A stretch of 64,000 bases of DNA, taken from assembly GCF_900102015.1 (NCBI RefSeq), contig NZ_FNAT01000002.1, forward strand, positions 496,001-560,000, in the 5' to 3' direction. This DNA comes from Limimaricola pyoseonensis. Its GTDB lineage: Bacteria > Pseudomonadota > Alphaproteobacteria > Rhodobacterales > Rhodobacteraceae. Positions 17,350 through 25,673 of this stretch are shown one piece after another; position 1 is the stretch's first letter, and every line of letters starts with the position of its first letter. Under the pieces are notes generated by a model that was not told the DNA's origin, did no database searches, and saw only the letters and a program-made list of their open reading frames with translations. A program made the position numbers and the translations under genes.

Positions 17350-20300
17350 ATGACCCCCTCCCGCATCGGCGCCGTTCTCGGCCCCACCAATACCGGAAAG
17401 ACGCATTACGCGATCGAGCGGATGCTGGCCTACCGGACCGGCGTGATCGGCCTGCCGCTCAGGCTGCTCGCCCGCGAGGTCTATGACCGCATCGTCAAGG
17501 CGCGAGGCCCCGGCGTGGTGGCGCTGGTCACCGGCGAGGAGCGGATCGTGCCGCCGCGCGCCGCCTACTGGGTCTGCACCGTCGAGGCGATGCCCGAGAT
17601 GGATGCCGACTTTCTCGCGGTGGACGAGATCCAGCTCTGCGCCGACCCCGAGCGCGGCCATGTCTTCACCGACCGTCTGCTGCATGCGCGCGGCCGCCAC
17701 GAGACGCTCTTCCTCGGCTCCGAGACCATGGCCCCGGCGATCCGGGCGCTGGTGCCCGAGGCCGAGATGATGCGCCGCGAGCGGCTCTCGGTGCTGAGCT
17801 ACGCGGGCTCGAAGAAGCTCAGCCGCATGCCCGAGCGCTCGGCCGTGGTCGGCTTCTCGGTCGACAGCGTCTACGCCATCGCCGAGCTGATCCGCCGCCA
17901 GAAGGGCGGGGCGGCGGTGGTGATGGGGGCGCTCAGCCCCCGCACCCGCAACGCCCAGGTCGAGATGTACCAGAACGGCGACGTCGACTACCTGGTCGCC
18001 ACCGACGCGATCGGCATGGGGCTCAACCTCGACATCGGCCATGTCGCCTTCTCCTCGCTGATCAAGTTCGACGGCCACAAGATGCGCCACCTCGCGCCGC
18101 CGGAGCTGGCGCAGATCGCGGGCCGGGCCGGGCGGCACAAGATGAACGGCAGCTTCGGCGTCACCGGCGAGGCGCCGCCGCTCGAGGAAGAGACCGTCGA
18201 GGCGATCGAGAACCACCGCTTCCGCCCGGTGACGCGGCTGTTCTGGCGCAACTCGCGGCTGCAGTTCGGCTCGCTCCGGCGGCTGATCCAGACTCTGGAG
18301 GAGCGCACCAGCAATCCATGGCTCGGCCGGGTGCGCGAGAGCGACGACCTCGCGGCGCTCAAGACGCTCGCCGCCGACCCGGTGATCGCGGCGCGCGCGC
18401 ATGACGGCCCGTCGGTGAAGCTGCTGTGGGAGGTCTGCCGTCTGCCCGATTTCCGCGGCATCGGCCGGGGCGAGCATGCCGAAATGGTCGGGCAGATCTT
18501 TTCGCACCTGCAGGATCGCGGCCGCATCCCCGAGGACTGGTTCGCCAAGCGGGTCCAGCGCATCGACCGCACCGACGGCGACATCGACGCGTTGTCGAAG
18601 CGGCTGGCCTATGTCCGCACTTGGACCTATGTGGCCCAGCGCAGCAACTGGCTCTCGGACGAAAGCCATTGGCGCGAGGTGACGCGCGCTGTAGAAGATC
18701 GTCTGTCGGACGCGCTGCATGGCGCTCTGACGCAAAGATTCGTGGACCGGCGGACCAGCGTTCTGGCCCGGCGGCTCAAGCAGAAGGAGGTCATGGTGGC
18801 CGAAGTGACAGACACCGGCGACGTGACGGTCGAGGGCGAGTTCGTGGGACGGCTGGAAGGATTCCGCTTCCGGGCCGACAAGGCGGGCGGCCCGGACGAG
18901 GCGAAGACCCTGCGGCAGGCCGCCGAGAAGGCGCTCGCGCCGCAGTTCCACCTGCGCGCCGACCGGTTCTACAACGCGCCCGACACCGAGATCGACGTGA
19001 CCGAGCAGGGCGGCCTGATGTGGGGCAGCTCGGCCGTGGGCAAGCTGGTCTCCGGTCCCGACGCCTTCCGCCCGCAGGTCGTGGCCTATGTCGACGAGGA
19101 GGCCGGCGCCGAGATCTCCGAGAAGGTGAAGCGCCGCCTGCAGCACTTCATCGACCGCAAGATCGCGGCCACCCAGGAGCCGCTGCTGGCGCTGAAGAAC
19201 GACGAGGCGCTGACCGGCGTCGCCAAGGGCTTCGCCTACCGCATGGTCGAGAATTTCGGCGTGATCCCGCGCGGCGAGGTCGCTGAGGAGGTCCGCGGCC
19301 TCGACCAGGAGGCGCGCGGCGCGCTCAGGAAGCACGGCATCCGCTTCGGCCAGTTCACCGTCTTCATGCCGGCGCTGCTGAAGCCCGCGCCGACCCGCAT
19401 CCGTCTGGTGCTCTGGGCGCTGTCGAAGAACCTGCAGGAATTCCCCGAGACCCCGCCGCCGGGCCTCGTCACCGTGCCCGCCACCCGCGGCGCCGCGCCG
19501 GGCTACTACGCCATGGCGGGCTATCGCGCCGCCGGCGAGCGGGCGATCCGCATCGACATGCTCGAACGCCTCGCCGACATGCTGCGCGACCGCGACAGCA
19601 AGAACGGCTTCGAGGCGGTGCCGGACATGCTCTCGATCACCGGCCTGACGCTCGACCAGTTCGCCGAGCTGATGTCCGGCCTCGGTTATAAGGCCGAGAA
19701 GGGCGAGCGGCCCAAGGCCCGGCCCGTCAAGGCCGGCGACCCGCAGGAGGTGCCGGGCGACGTGCCGGACACCACCCCGCCCGCGCCCGAGGGCCCGGAC
19801 GTGCCGGGCGAGACGCCGCAGGAGGCGCCGGACCAGCCGGACGCGCCGGGCATCACCCCGCCCGAGCCGCCGACCGCGCCCGACCTGCCGGACGAGACCC
19901 CGCCCGCGCCGGATCAGCCCGACGCGCCGCCGGCCTCGCCCACCGACGTGCCGGGCACCCAGCCCGACGTGCCGCCCGCCGAGGTGCCGGGCGACTCGCC
20001 CGATCGCGGCCCCGCGCCCGCGCCCGACGAGATGCCCGACAGCGACCCGCCGGCCGGCATTCCCGCCGGCAGTCCGACCGAGATCCCGCCGGGCACCATC
20101 GCCGTGGGCGAGACCGCGCCGGAGGCTGCGCATGAGGCGGCCGACCAGGCCACCGAGCAGGCGGCGGAGACCGAGACCTTCTACACCTTCACCTGGGCCG
20201 GGCGCGGGCAGCGCCGGGGCCGCGAGGGTGGCGAGGGCAAGGGCCGGCGCCAGGCCAAGGGCGACGGCGCGCCGCGCGGCGCCAAGGGCGGCAAGCCGCA

Positions 20301-20451
20301 GGGCAAGGGCAAGAGCGACGGCAAGCGCCGTGGCGACAAGCCCGAGCGCGGCGACAAGCCCCGGCAGTTCTCCTCGCAGCCGCAGCGCGAGAAGAAGATC
20401 GACCCGGACAACCCGTTCGCGGCCGCGCTCGCGGGCTTCAAGCGCGATTGA
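17350..20451 (+). CDS. Suv3-like ATP-dependent RNA helicase with long C-terminal tail
   Basis: 1033 residues. The helicase core has Walker A GPTNTGKT (residues 11-18), the DExH box as DEIQ, motif V around ATDAIGMGLNLDI and motif VI QIAGRAGRH, the hallmarks of Suv3, the mitochondrial degradosome helicase with alphaproteobacterial relatives. From residue 795 to about 930 the protein is a low-complexity Pro/Asp/Glu tail with repeated VPG and PDxP units; then a Gly/Lys/Arg-rich basic segment (about 945-1015) that could bind RNA. The stop TGA overlaps the TTG start of the S4 gene. A role in RNA decay is inferred. Confidence 0.93.
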   Translation: MTPSRIGAVLGPTNTGKTHYAIERMLAYRTGVIGLPLRLLAREVYDRIVKARGPGVVALVTGEERIVPPRAAYWVCTVEAMPEMDADFLAVDEIQLCADPERGHVFTDRLLHARGRHETLFLGSETMAPAIRALVPEAEMMRRERLSVLSYAGSKKLSRMPERSAVVGFSVDSVYAIAELIRRQKGGAAVVMGALSPRTRNAQVEMYQNGDVDYLVATDAIGMGLNLDIGHVAFSSLIKFDGHKMRHLAPPELAQIAGRAGRHKMNGSFGVTGEAPPLEEETVEAIENHRFRPVTRLFWRNSRLQFGSLRRLIQTLEERTSNPWLGRVRESDDLAALKTLAADPVIAARAHDGPSVKLLWEVCRLPDFRGIGRGEHAEMVGQIFSHLQDRGRIPEDWFAKRVQRIDRTDGDIDALSKRLAYVRTWTYVAQRSNWLSDESHWREVTRAVEDRLSDALHGALTQRFVDRRTSVLARRLKQKEVMVAEVTDTGDVTVEGEFVGRLEGFRFRADKAGGPDEAKTLRQAAEKALAPQFHLRADRFYNAPDTEIDVTEQGGLMWGSSAVGKLVSGPDAFRPQVVAYVDEEAGAEISEKVKRRLQHFIDRKIAATQEPLLALKNDEALTGVAKGFAYRMVENFGVIPRGEVAEEVRGLDQEARGALRKHGIRFGQFTVFMPALLKPAPTRIRLVLWALSKNLQEFPETPPPGLVTVPATRGAAPGYYAMAGYRAAGERAIRIDMLERLADMLRDRDSKNGFEAVPDMLSITGLTLDQFAELMSGLGYKAEKGERPKARPVKAGDPQEVPGDVPDTTPPAPEGPDVPGETPQEAPDQPDAPGITPPEPPTAPDLPDETPPAPDQPDAPPASPTDVPGTQPDVPPAEVPGDSPDRGPAPAPDEMPDSDPPAGIPAGSPTEIPPGTIAVGETAPEAAHEAADQATEQAAETETFYTFTWAGRGQRRGREGGEGKGRRQAKGDGAPRGAKGGKPQGKGKSDGKRRGDKPERGDKPRQFSSQPQREKKIDPDNPFAAALAGFKRD

Positions 20452-20786
20452 GCCGGACCAGCGGCAACCCCGCCGAGGCGCCGCGCGAGACGCTGCGCCT
20501 CGACAAGTGGCTCTGGCAGGCGCGGTTCTTCAAGACCCGCGGCCTTGCCGCCGCGCTCGTCACCAAGGGGCGGGTGCGGGTCAACGGCCAGCCCGCCGCG
20601 CGCCCTTCGCGCGGGGTGGGCCCCGGCGACGTGCTGACCTTTCCGCAGGGCCGCGCGATCCGGGTGATCCGCATCCTCGCGCTGGGCGAACGGCGCGGCC
20701 CGGCCAGCGAGGCGCGCGGCCTCTACGACGATCTCGACCCCCCGGTCACGTCTGCGGCAGAGGAGCCGCCCGGGGCGCTTGAATGA
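20448..20786 (+). CDS. Hsp15-like S4 RNA-binding protein
   Basis: 112 residues. The S4 domain is clear: LRLDKWLWQARFFKTRGLA then TKGRVRVNGQPA, followed by GDVLTFPQGR. The E. coli relative Hsp15 binds stalled 50S subunits. No ATG or GTG precedes the domain; the only plausible start is TTG at 20448, whose bases overlap the helicase stop (TTGA). Translation is therefore probably coupled to the helicase. The C-terminal 25 residues are Pro/Glu-rich. Confidence 0.88.
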   Translation: MSRTSGNPAEAPRETLRLDKWLWQARFFKTRGLAAALVTKGRVRVNGQPAARPSRGVGPGDVLTFPQGRAIRVIRILALGERRGPASEARGLYDDLDPPVTSAAEEPPGALE

Positions 20787-20835
20787 TCCCGCCCGCTGCT
20801 CTAGCTAGGCCGCAAGAAGCATCGAGGGCCCGACA

Positions 20836-21171
20836 ATGACCTACGTCGTCAAGGACAACTGCATCGCCTGCAAGTACACCGACTGCGTCGAGGTCTGCCC
20901 GGTCGACTGCTTCTACGAGGGCGAGAACATGCTCGTTATCCATCCCGACGAGTGCATCGACTGCGGCGTCTGCGAGCCCGAATGCCCGGCCGACGCGATC
21001 CGTCCCGACACCGAGCCGGATGTCGAGAAATGGGTCGAGTTCAACCGGAAATACTCCGAGATCTGGCCGGTCATCGTCACCAAGAAGGACCCGCTGCCCG
21101 GGGCCGAGGAGATGGACGGCAAGGAGGGCAAGATGGAGCTGTTCTCCGAGAAGCCCGGCGAGGGCGGCTGA
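20836..21171 (+). CDS. fdxA: Seven-iron ferredoxin FdxA
   Basis: 111 residues. It has cysteines for a [3Fe-4S] and a [4Fe-4S] cluster: C9, C12, C17, C21, C25 and C40, C43, C46, C50 ([12 protein letters not shown]). It belongs to the FdxA/7Fe family of small electron carriers, with a C-terminal extension of about 55 residues typical of proteobacterial members ([18 protein letters not shown]). It follows the S4 gene by 49 bases. Its downstream region carries the carD control sequences. Confidence 0.96.
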   Translation: MTYVVKDNCIACKYTDCVEVCPVDCFYEGENMLVIHPDECIDCGVCEPECPADAIRPDTEPDVEKWVEFNRKYSEIWPVIVTKKDPLPGAEEMDGKEGKMELFSEKPGEGG

Positions 21172-21187
21172 GCCGCTGCTCCGACGA

Positions 21188-21220
21188 CTAGATGGCGGCT
21201 AGATGGCGGCCCGACGTCGG
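21188..21220. promoter_or_regulatory. Tandem 11-mer plus palindrome upstream of carD promoter
   Basis: CTAGATGGCGG is repeated back-to-back (21188-21198, 21199-21209), and the perfect palindrome CCGACGTCGG follows at 21211-21220, just upstream of the probable -35. It could be an operator; no known motif is recognised. Confidence 0.4.
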
Positions 21221-21237
21221 ACCGAATGCGCCCCCGC

Positions 21238-21266
21238 TTCCGTCGAGGGCGTTTTCGTGGTATGAT
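21238..21266 (+). promoter_or_regulatory. Probable carD promoter
   Basis: The -10 hexamer TATGAT (21261-21266) lies 17 bases after a weak -35 TTCCGT (21238-21243). It keeps the T at -7, which many alphaproteobacterial promoters lack. Transcription would start near 21273, leaving a leader of about 115 bases. Confidence 0.5.
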
Positions 21267-21311
21267 CCTCCGGTAATGCTGCTGACAACCTGATCCAGCT
21301 TGGCCGACGCC

Positions 21312-21345
21312 GGCCTGACGGACCCCTCGGTCCGGCAGGCCTTTT
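21312..21345 (+). terminator. Strong hairpin with U-tract in front of carD
   Basis: GGCCTGACGGACC pairs with GGTCCGGCAGGCC with one mismatch and a 4-base loop, then TTTT. It lies after the probable promoter and 42 bases before the carD ATG, so it would end either an fdxA transcript, a short leader RNA, or act as an attenuator. Confidence 0.75.
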
Positions 21346-21387
21346 CGGCGTTCTGGGCCACGATTCGGATCTCCCAGGAAGGACATC

Positions 21388-21900
21388 ATGAGCAAGAAGA
21401 AGAACGAGTTCCGTCCCGATGATTTCGTCGTCTACCCGGCGCATGGCGTCGGCAAGATCGTCTCGATCGAGGAGCAGGAAGTGGCGGGCATGTCGCTCGA
21501 ACTCTTCGTGATCTCCTTCGAGAAGGACAAGATGACCCTGCGGGTGCCCACTCACAAGGCCACCGAGGCCGGCCTGCGCTCGCTCTCCTCGCCCGACGTC
21601 GTGGCCCACGCCATGAAGACGCTCAAGGGCAAGGCCAAGGTCAAGAAGGCGATGTGGTCGCGCCGGGCCCAGGAATACGAGCAGAAGATCAACTCCGGCG
21701 ACCTGATCGCCATCGCGGAGGTGGTGCGCGACCTGCACCGCGCCGACGACCAGCGCGAGCAGTCCTACTCCGAGCGCCAGCTCTACGAGGCCGCGCTCGA
21801 GCGCCTGATCCGCGAGATCGCCGCCGTCTCGGGCAATGACGAGACCGCCGCCGCGCGCGAGATCGACGGCGTGCTCGGCGCCCGCGCCGCCGCCGCCTGA
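21388..21900 (+). CDS. carD: CarD-family RNA polymerase-binding regulator
   Basis: 170 residues. The N-terminal RNAP-interaction domain (about residues 7-65: FRPDDFVVYPAHGVGKIVSIE, LRVPTHKA) is followed by a helical DNA-binding domain (about 70-160) with the conserved MWSRRAQEYEQKINSGDL. CarD stabilises open complexes at promoters lacking the -7 T in Rhodobacter. Good ribosome site CCAGGAAGGACATC before the ATG. It is preceded by its own probable promoter and a terminator-like hairpin and followed by a strong terminator. Confidence 0.96.
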   Translation: MSKKKNEFRPDDFVVYPAHGVGKIVSIEEQEVAGMSLELFVISFEKDKMTLRVPTHKATEAGLRSLSSPDVVAHAMKTLKGKAKVKKAMWSRRAQEYEQKINSGDLIAIAEVVRDLHRADDQREQSYSERQLYEAALERLIREIAAVSGNDETAAAREIDGVLGARAAAA

Positions 21901-21922
21901 TCGTCCCGACGGTTCATGAAGA

Positions 21923-21953
21923 AAGGCCGCATCCGCCGGATGCGGCCTTTTTT
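21923..21953 (+). terminator. carD terminator
   Basis: Perfect 12-bp stem AAGGCCGCATCC/GGATGCGGCCTT with a GCC loop, followed by TTTT. It starts 22 bases after the carD stop. The 118 bases between here and purD hold only a weak GTATTTGAGGATGG element of the intergenic-repeat type. Confidence 0.92.
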
Positions 21954-22071
21954 CGTGTTCGGCCTCGAAGATACGGGCAAAGCCCCGGGCTTGCCGGTCG
22001 CCATGCGTATTTGAGGATGGACGCAGCGGGAGACGGCTCGGCCGTTCTCCCTTGATGCGACAGCCGGCGCC

Positions 22072-23346
22072 TCAGTTGCCGCTCGGCAGTGCCCGCCAGC
22101 CGATGTCGCGCCGGCAGAACCCCTCGGGCCAGTCGATCGCCTCGACCATCGCGTAGGCCCGCTCGCGCGCCTCCGAAAGGCTGTCACCGCGCGCCGTCAC
22201 GTTCAGCACCCGGCCGCCATTGGCCAGGAGCCGCCCGTCGCGCCGCGCCGTCCCGGCATGGAACACCATCGCCGAAGAGCTGTCCTCCAGCGCGTCGAGA
22301 CCGCGGATCTCGGAGCCCTTCACGTAGCTGCCGGGGTAGCCCTCGGCCGCCATCACCACCGTCATGGCGTGGTCATCGGACCAGGCCACCTGCATTTCCG
22401 AAAGCCGCCCCTCTGCGCAGGCCTGCATCAGATCGAGCGCCTGACCGCCGAGCCGCATCATCAGCACCTGGCATTCCGGGTCGCCGAAGCGGACGTTGTA
22501 CTCGACCAGTCGCGGCTGGCCGTGCTGGATCATCAGCCCGACATAGAGCACGCCCTGGTAGGGGGTGCCGCGCTTCGCCATCTCGGCCATGGTCGGGCGG
22601 ACGATCTCGTCGAGCGCCATTCGCGCGGTCTCGTCGTCGAGGATCGGGGCGGGGGAGTAGGCGCCCATGCCGCCGGTGTTCGGGCCGGTGTCGCCTTCGC
22701 CGACGCGCTTGTGGTCCTGCGCGGTGCCGACCGGCAGCACCTCCTCGCCGTCCACCAGCACGAAGAAGCTCGCCTCCTCGCCCTCCATGAACTCCTCGAT
22801 CACCACCTCGGAGCCGGCCGCGCCGAACTCGCCGCCGAACATGTCATCGAGCGCTGCCATCGCCTCGTCGCGCTCGGTCGCCACCACGACGCCCTTGCCG
22901 GCGGCAAGACCGTCGGCCTTGATCACGATCGGCATCGGCTGCGCCTCGAGATAGGTGCGCGCGGCGTCGAGATCGGTGAAATGCGCATAGGCCGCGGTCG
23001 GCGCGCCCGCCGCGTCGCAGATCGCCTTGGTGAAGCTCTTGGAGCTTTCCAGCCGCGCCGCCTCGGCCGAGGGGCCGAACACCTTCAGCCCCGCCGCGCG
23101 GCAGGCATCCGCCACGCCCGCGGCCAGCGGCGCCTCGGGGCCGATGACCACGAGGTCGACCGCCTCGTCGGCGGCGAAGCCCGCCACCGCGTCGCCGTCG
23201 AGGATGTCGAGATCGGCGCATTCGGCGATCTCGGCGATCCCGGCATTGCCCGGCGCGACGATCAGCTTGTCGCATTTCGGGTTCTGCAGCACCGCCCAGG
23301 CGATGGCGTGCTCGCGCCCGCCCGATCCGAGGATGAGAATGTTCAC
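22072..23346 (-). CDS. purD: Phosphoribosylamine--glycine ligase
   Basis: 424 residues; it catalyses the second step of purine synthesis, joining glycine to phosphoribosylamine using ATP. N-terminal NILILGSGGREHAIAW, ATP-grasp core with IKADGLAAGKGVVVA, GPNTGGMGAYSPAP and VEYNVRFGDPECQ are all present. The start is GTG at 23346, which has AGGAGG eight bases upstream and gives the canonical N-terminus. It is divergent from xseA with 125 bases between starts. No other pur gene is nearby. Confidence 0.98.
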   Translation of the reverse strand: MNILILGSGGREHAIAWAVLQNPKCDKLIVAPGNAGIAEIAECADLDILDGDAVAGFAADEAVDLVVIGPEAPLAAGVADACRAAGLKVFGPSAEAARLESSKSFTKAICDAAGAPTAAYAHFTDLDAARTYLEAQPMPIVIKADGLAAGKGVVVATERDEAMAALDDMFGGEFGAAGSEVVIEEFMEGEEASFFVLVDGEEVLPVGTAQDHKRVGEGDTGPNTGGMGAYSPAPILDDETARMALDEIVRPTMAEMAKRGTPYQGVLYVGLMIQHGQPRLVEYNVRFGDPECQVLMMRLGGQALDLMQACAEGRLSEMQVAWSDDHAMTVVMAAEGYPGSYVKGSEIRGLDALEDSSSAMVFHAGTARRDGRLLANGGRVLNVTARGDSLSEARERAYAMVEAIDWPEGFCRRDIGWRALPSGN

Positions 23347-23471
23347 GATCGAGCCTCCTGCGCGCTTGCCGTCGGGGCCGCTTCTAGGGCGGGTGCGCCG
23401 CGAGGGCAATCATCCGCCCCGGAGCCGCGCGCCCCGTTGCCCGGACCGCGCGGCTGGGGCAGACAGGACGC

Positions 23472-25049
23472 ATGGACCTGTTCGAAGACGACACCCCCGG
23501 CACCGGCGCCAACGCGCATGAGTTCACCGTCTCGGAAATCTCCGGCGCGGTGAAGAAGACCATCGAGAGCGAATTCGGCTATGTCCGGGTGCGCGGCGAG
23601 GTCGGGCGCGTCACCGTGGCCCGCACCGGGCACATGTATTTCGACCTCAAGGACGACCGCGCCGTGCTTTCGGCGGTCAGCTGGAAAGGGCAGGTGGCCA
23701 AGCTCGCCCATCGCCCCGAAGAGGGCATGGAGGTCATCGCCACCGGGCGGATGACCACCTTCGGCCCGCAGTCGCGCTACCAGCTCAACGTCGAGGAAGT
23801 CGTACCCGCGGGCGCGGGCGCGCTGATGGCGATGCTGGAGAAGCGGCGGCAGGCGCTCGCCGCCGAGGGGCTGTTCGACGAGGGCCGCAAGCGGCCGATC
23901 CCTTTCCTGCCCGAGATCATCGGCGTCGTCACATCGCCCACCGGCGCGGTGATCCGAGACATCCTGCACCGTCTGCGCGACCGCTTCCCGCGCAAGGTGC
24001 TGGTCTGGCCGGTCGCGGTGCAGGGCAAGGGCTCGGCCGAGCAGGTCGCGGCCGCGATCCGCGGCTTCAACGCGCTCACGCCGGGCGGCGCGCTGCCGCG
24101 GCCCGACCTCCTGATCGTCGCACGCGGCGGCGGCTCGATCGAGGATCTGTGGGGCTTCAACGAGGAGATTGTCGTCCGCGCCGCCGCCGAGAGCCGGATC
24201 CCGCTCATTTCCGCCGTCGGCCACGAGACCGACACCACGCTGATCGACCACGCCGCCGACCGCCGCGCGCCCACGCCCACCGCCGCCGCCGAGATGGCGG
24301 TGCCGGTGCGGGCCGAGCTTCTGGCCGACCTCGCCCAGCTCGGCGCGCGCATGGCGCAAAGCCAGCGCGGCGGGCTCGACCGCCGCGCCGAGCGGCTGCG
24401 CGACCTCGCCCGCGCGCTGCCGCGCCCCGAGGCGCTGCTGGCCTCGCCGGCGCAGCGGCTCGATTCGCTCGACACGCGGCTGCCCGGCGCGCTGCGCGCC
24501 GCCATCGCGAAAAAGCGGATCGAGCTGTCGGACCACCCGCTGCGCCCCGGCCTCGCCGCCCGCGCGGTCGAGCGCGCCCGCGACCGGCTCGCGGGCAGCA
24601 CGGCCCGGCTGCCCGGCGCGCATCGCGCGGGGCTGTCGCAGAAGCGGCTGCGGCTCGAAGGGCTGCGGCTGCGCCCGGCCGCGCTGCAGACCGCGCTGCG
24701 GCAGGAGCGGCGCAACCTCGATCGGCTGGCCGAGCGGCTGCGCCCCGATCTCGTCACCACCCGCATCGACCGCCAGCGCGAGCGGCTCGACGCGCTGGAG
24801 CGGCTGCGCGGCACGCTGGGCTACGAGGCGACGCTGGCGCGCGGCTATGCCGTGGTGCGGGCCGAGGGCGCGCTGGTGACAGACGCGGCGACGGCGCGCG
24901 AAGCCAAGCTTCTTGAGGTGCAATTCGCCGACGGGCGGGTCGAGGCCGTGCCCACCGGCGGCGGCGCGGGTCCCGCGACCCCGGCCAAGCCGAAGAAGCA
25001 GAAGAAGCAGGAGACCGCCGCGCCGCCCGAGCAGGGCACACTGCTCTAG
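23472..25049 (+). CDS. xseA: Exodeoxyribonuclease VII large subunit
   Basis: 525 residues. N-terminal OB-fold (SEISGAVKKTIESEFGYVRVRGEVG, GHMYFDLKDDRAVLSAV), catalytic region with GVVTSPTGAVIRDILHR, ARGGGSIEDLWGFN and SAVGHETDTTLIDHAADRR, then a long Arg/Leu-rich coiled coil (about residues 290-440) with several degenerate RLxxLxxRL repeats. XseA with XseB degrades single-stranded DNA. Its stop shares CTAG (25046-25049) with the convergent small exported protein gene. XseB is not in the window. Confidence 0.97.
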   Translation: MDLFEDDTPGTGANAHEFTVSEISGAVKKTIESEFGYVRVRGEVGRVTVARTGHMYFDLKDDRAVLSAVSWKGQVAKLAHRPEEGMEVIATGRMTTFGPQSRYQLNVEEVVPAGAGALMAMLEKRRQALAAEGLFDEGRKRPIPFLPEIIGVVTSPTGAVIRDILHRLRDRFPRKVLVWPVAVQGKGSAEQVAAAIRGFNALTPGGALPRPDLLIVARGGGSIEDLWGFNEEIVVRAAAESRIPLISAVGHETDTTLIDHAADRRAPTPTAAAEMAVPVRAELLADLAQLGARMAQSQRGGLDRRAERLRDLARALPRPEALLASPAQRLDSLDTRLPGALRAAIAKKRIELSDHPLRPGLAARAVERARDRLAGSTARLPGAHRAGLSQKRLRLEGLRLRPAALQTALRQERRNLDRLAERLRPDLVTTRIDRQRERLDALERLRGTLGYEATLARGYAVVRAEGALVTDAATAREAKLLEVQFADGRVEAVPTGGGAGPATPAKPKKQKKQETAAPPEQGTLL

Positions 25050-25435
25050 ACGCCGACCTCGGGCTGGCACAGCAGCGGGCCCTCGGCCTCCTCGACCTCG
25101 TAGAGCACCGGCGCGTCGGGGTCGTTGACGAACTCGGCCCGGAGCCGCCCGCCCTCGTCGTAGAAGCGCCAGCATTCCGGGCCGGTGCCGTCCTCGTAGT
25201 CGAAGCAGATCGCGCCGGCATTCGGGTACCACTCGCCCTCGAGGCAGCGCCCGTCGAGGAAGGACCACGTCACAGCGCGCCCCGGCCCGTAGCGCTCGAT
25301 CCCGTAGGGCGCGCCGCCGCTGTGATAGGTCAGCGTCCGGCCATCCACCCGGGCCGCGAACTCCTCGGGCGAAAGCGACGCCTCCTGCGCGGTGGCAGGC
25401 AGGGCGAGAAGCAGGAGGGCGGCGAGCGTTCGCAT
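25046..25435 (-). CDS. Small exported protein of unknown function
   Basis: 129 residues with a Sec signal (MRTLAALLLLALPATAQE). The mature part has LSPEEFAARVDGRTLTYHSGG, CLEGEWYPNAGAICFDYED and CWRFYDEGGRL, with four cysteines that could form two disulfides (CLE, CFD, CWR, CQP). This W/Y-rich pattern recurs in short periplasmic proteins of Rhodobacterales, but I cannot name a function. Start chosen for the signal peptide. Convergent with xseA, sharing a CTAG stop. Confidence 0.75.
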   Translation of the reverse strand: MRTLAALLLLALPATAQEASLSPEEFAARVDGRTLTYHSGGAPYGIERYGPGRAVTWSFLDGRCLEGEWYPNAGAICFDYEDGTGPECWRFYDEGGRLRAEFVNDPDAPVLYEVEEAEGPLLCQPEVGV

Positions 25436-25673
25436 GGGATCAGGCTGGCACGGCGGCGCGCGTCCCGCCAGCCCCCGCCGGCACCGAGGCGTGCCGGCCC
25501 GGCTTTGCCGCGGCAGGCGGCGCAAGGGCCATGGCGGGGGAGGGCAGAGCGCCCGTCGGCGGCATCGGGCGGGGTTCGCCGCCGTTCCCGCCGCGGCCCT
25601 GTCCCTTTCCAAGCCCCCTCGCAGGGGTTAGGTGAGAGGGGAAATCTCGCATATCGGCAAACACGGGCGGCGC

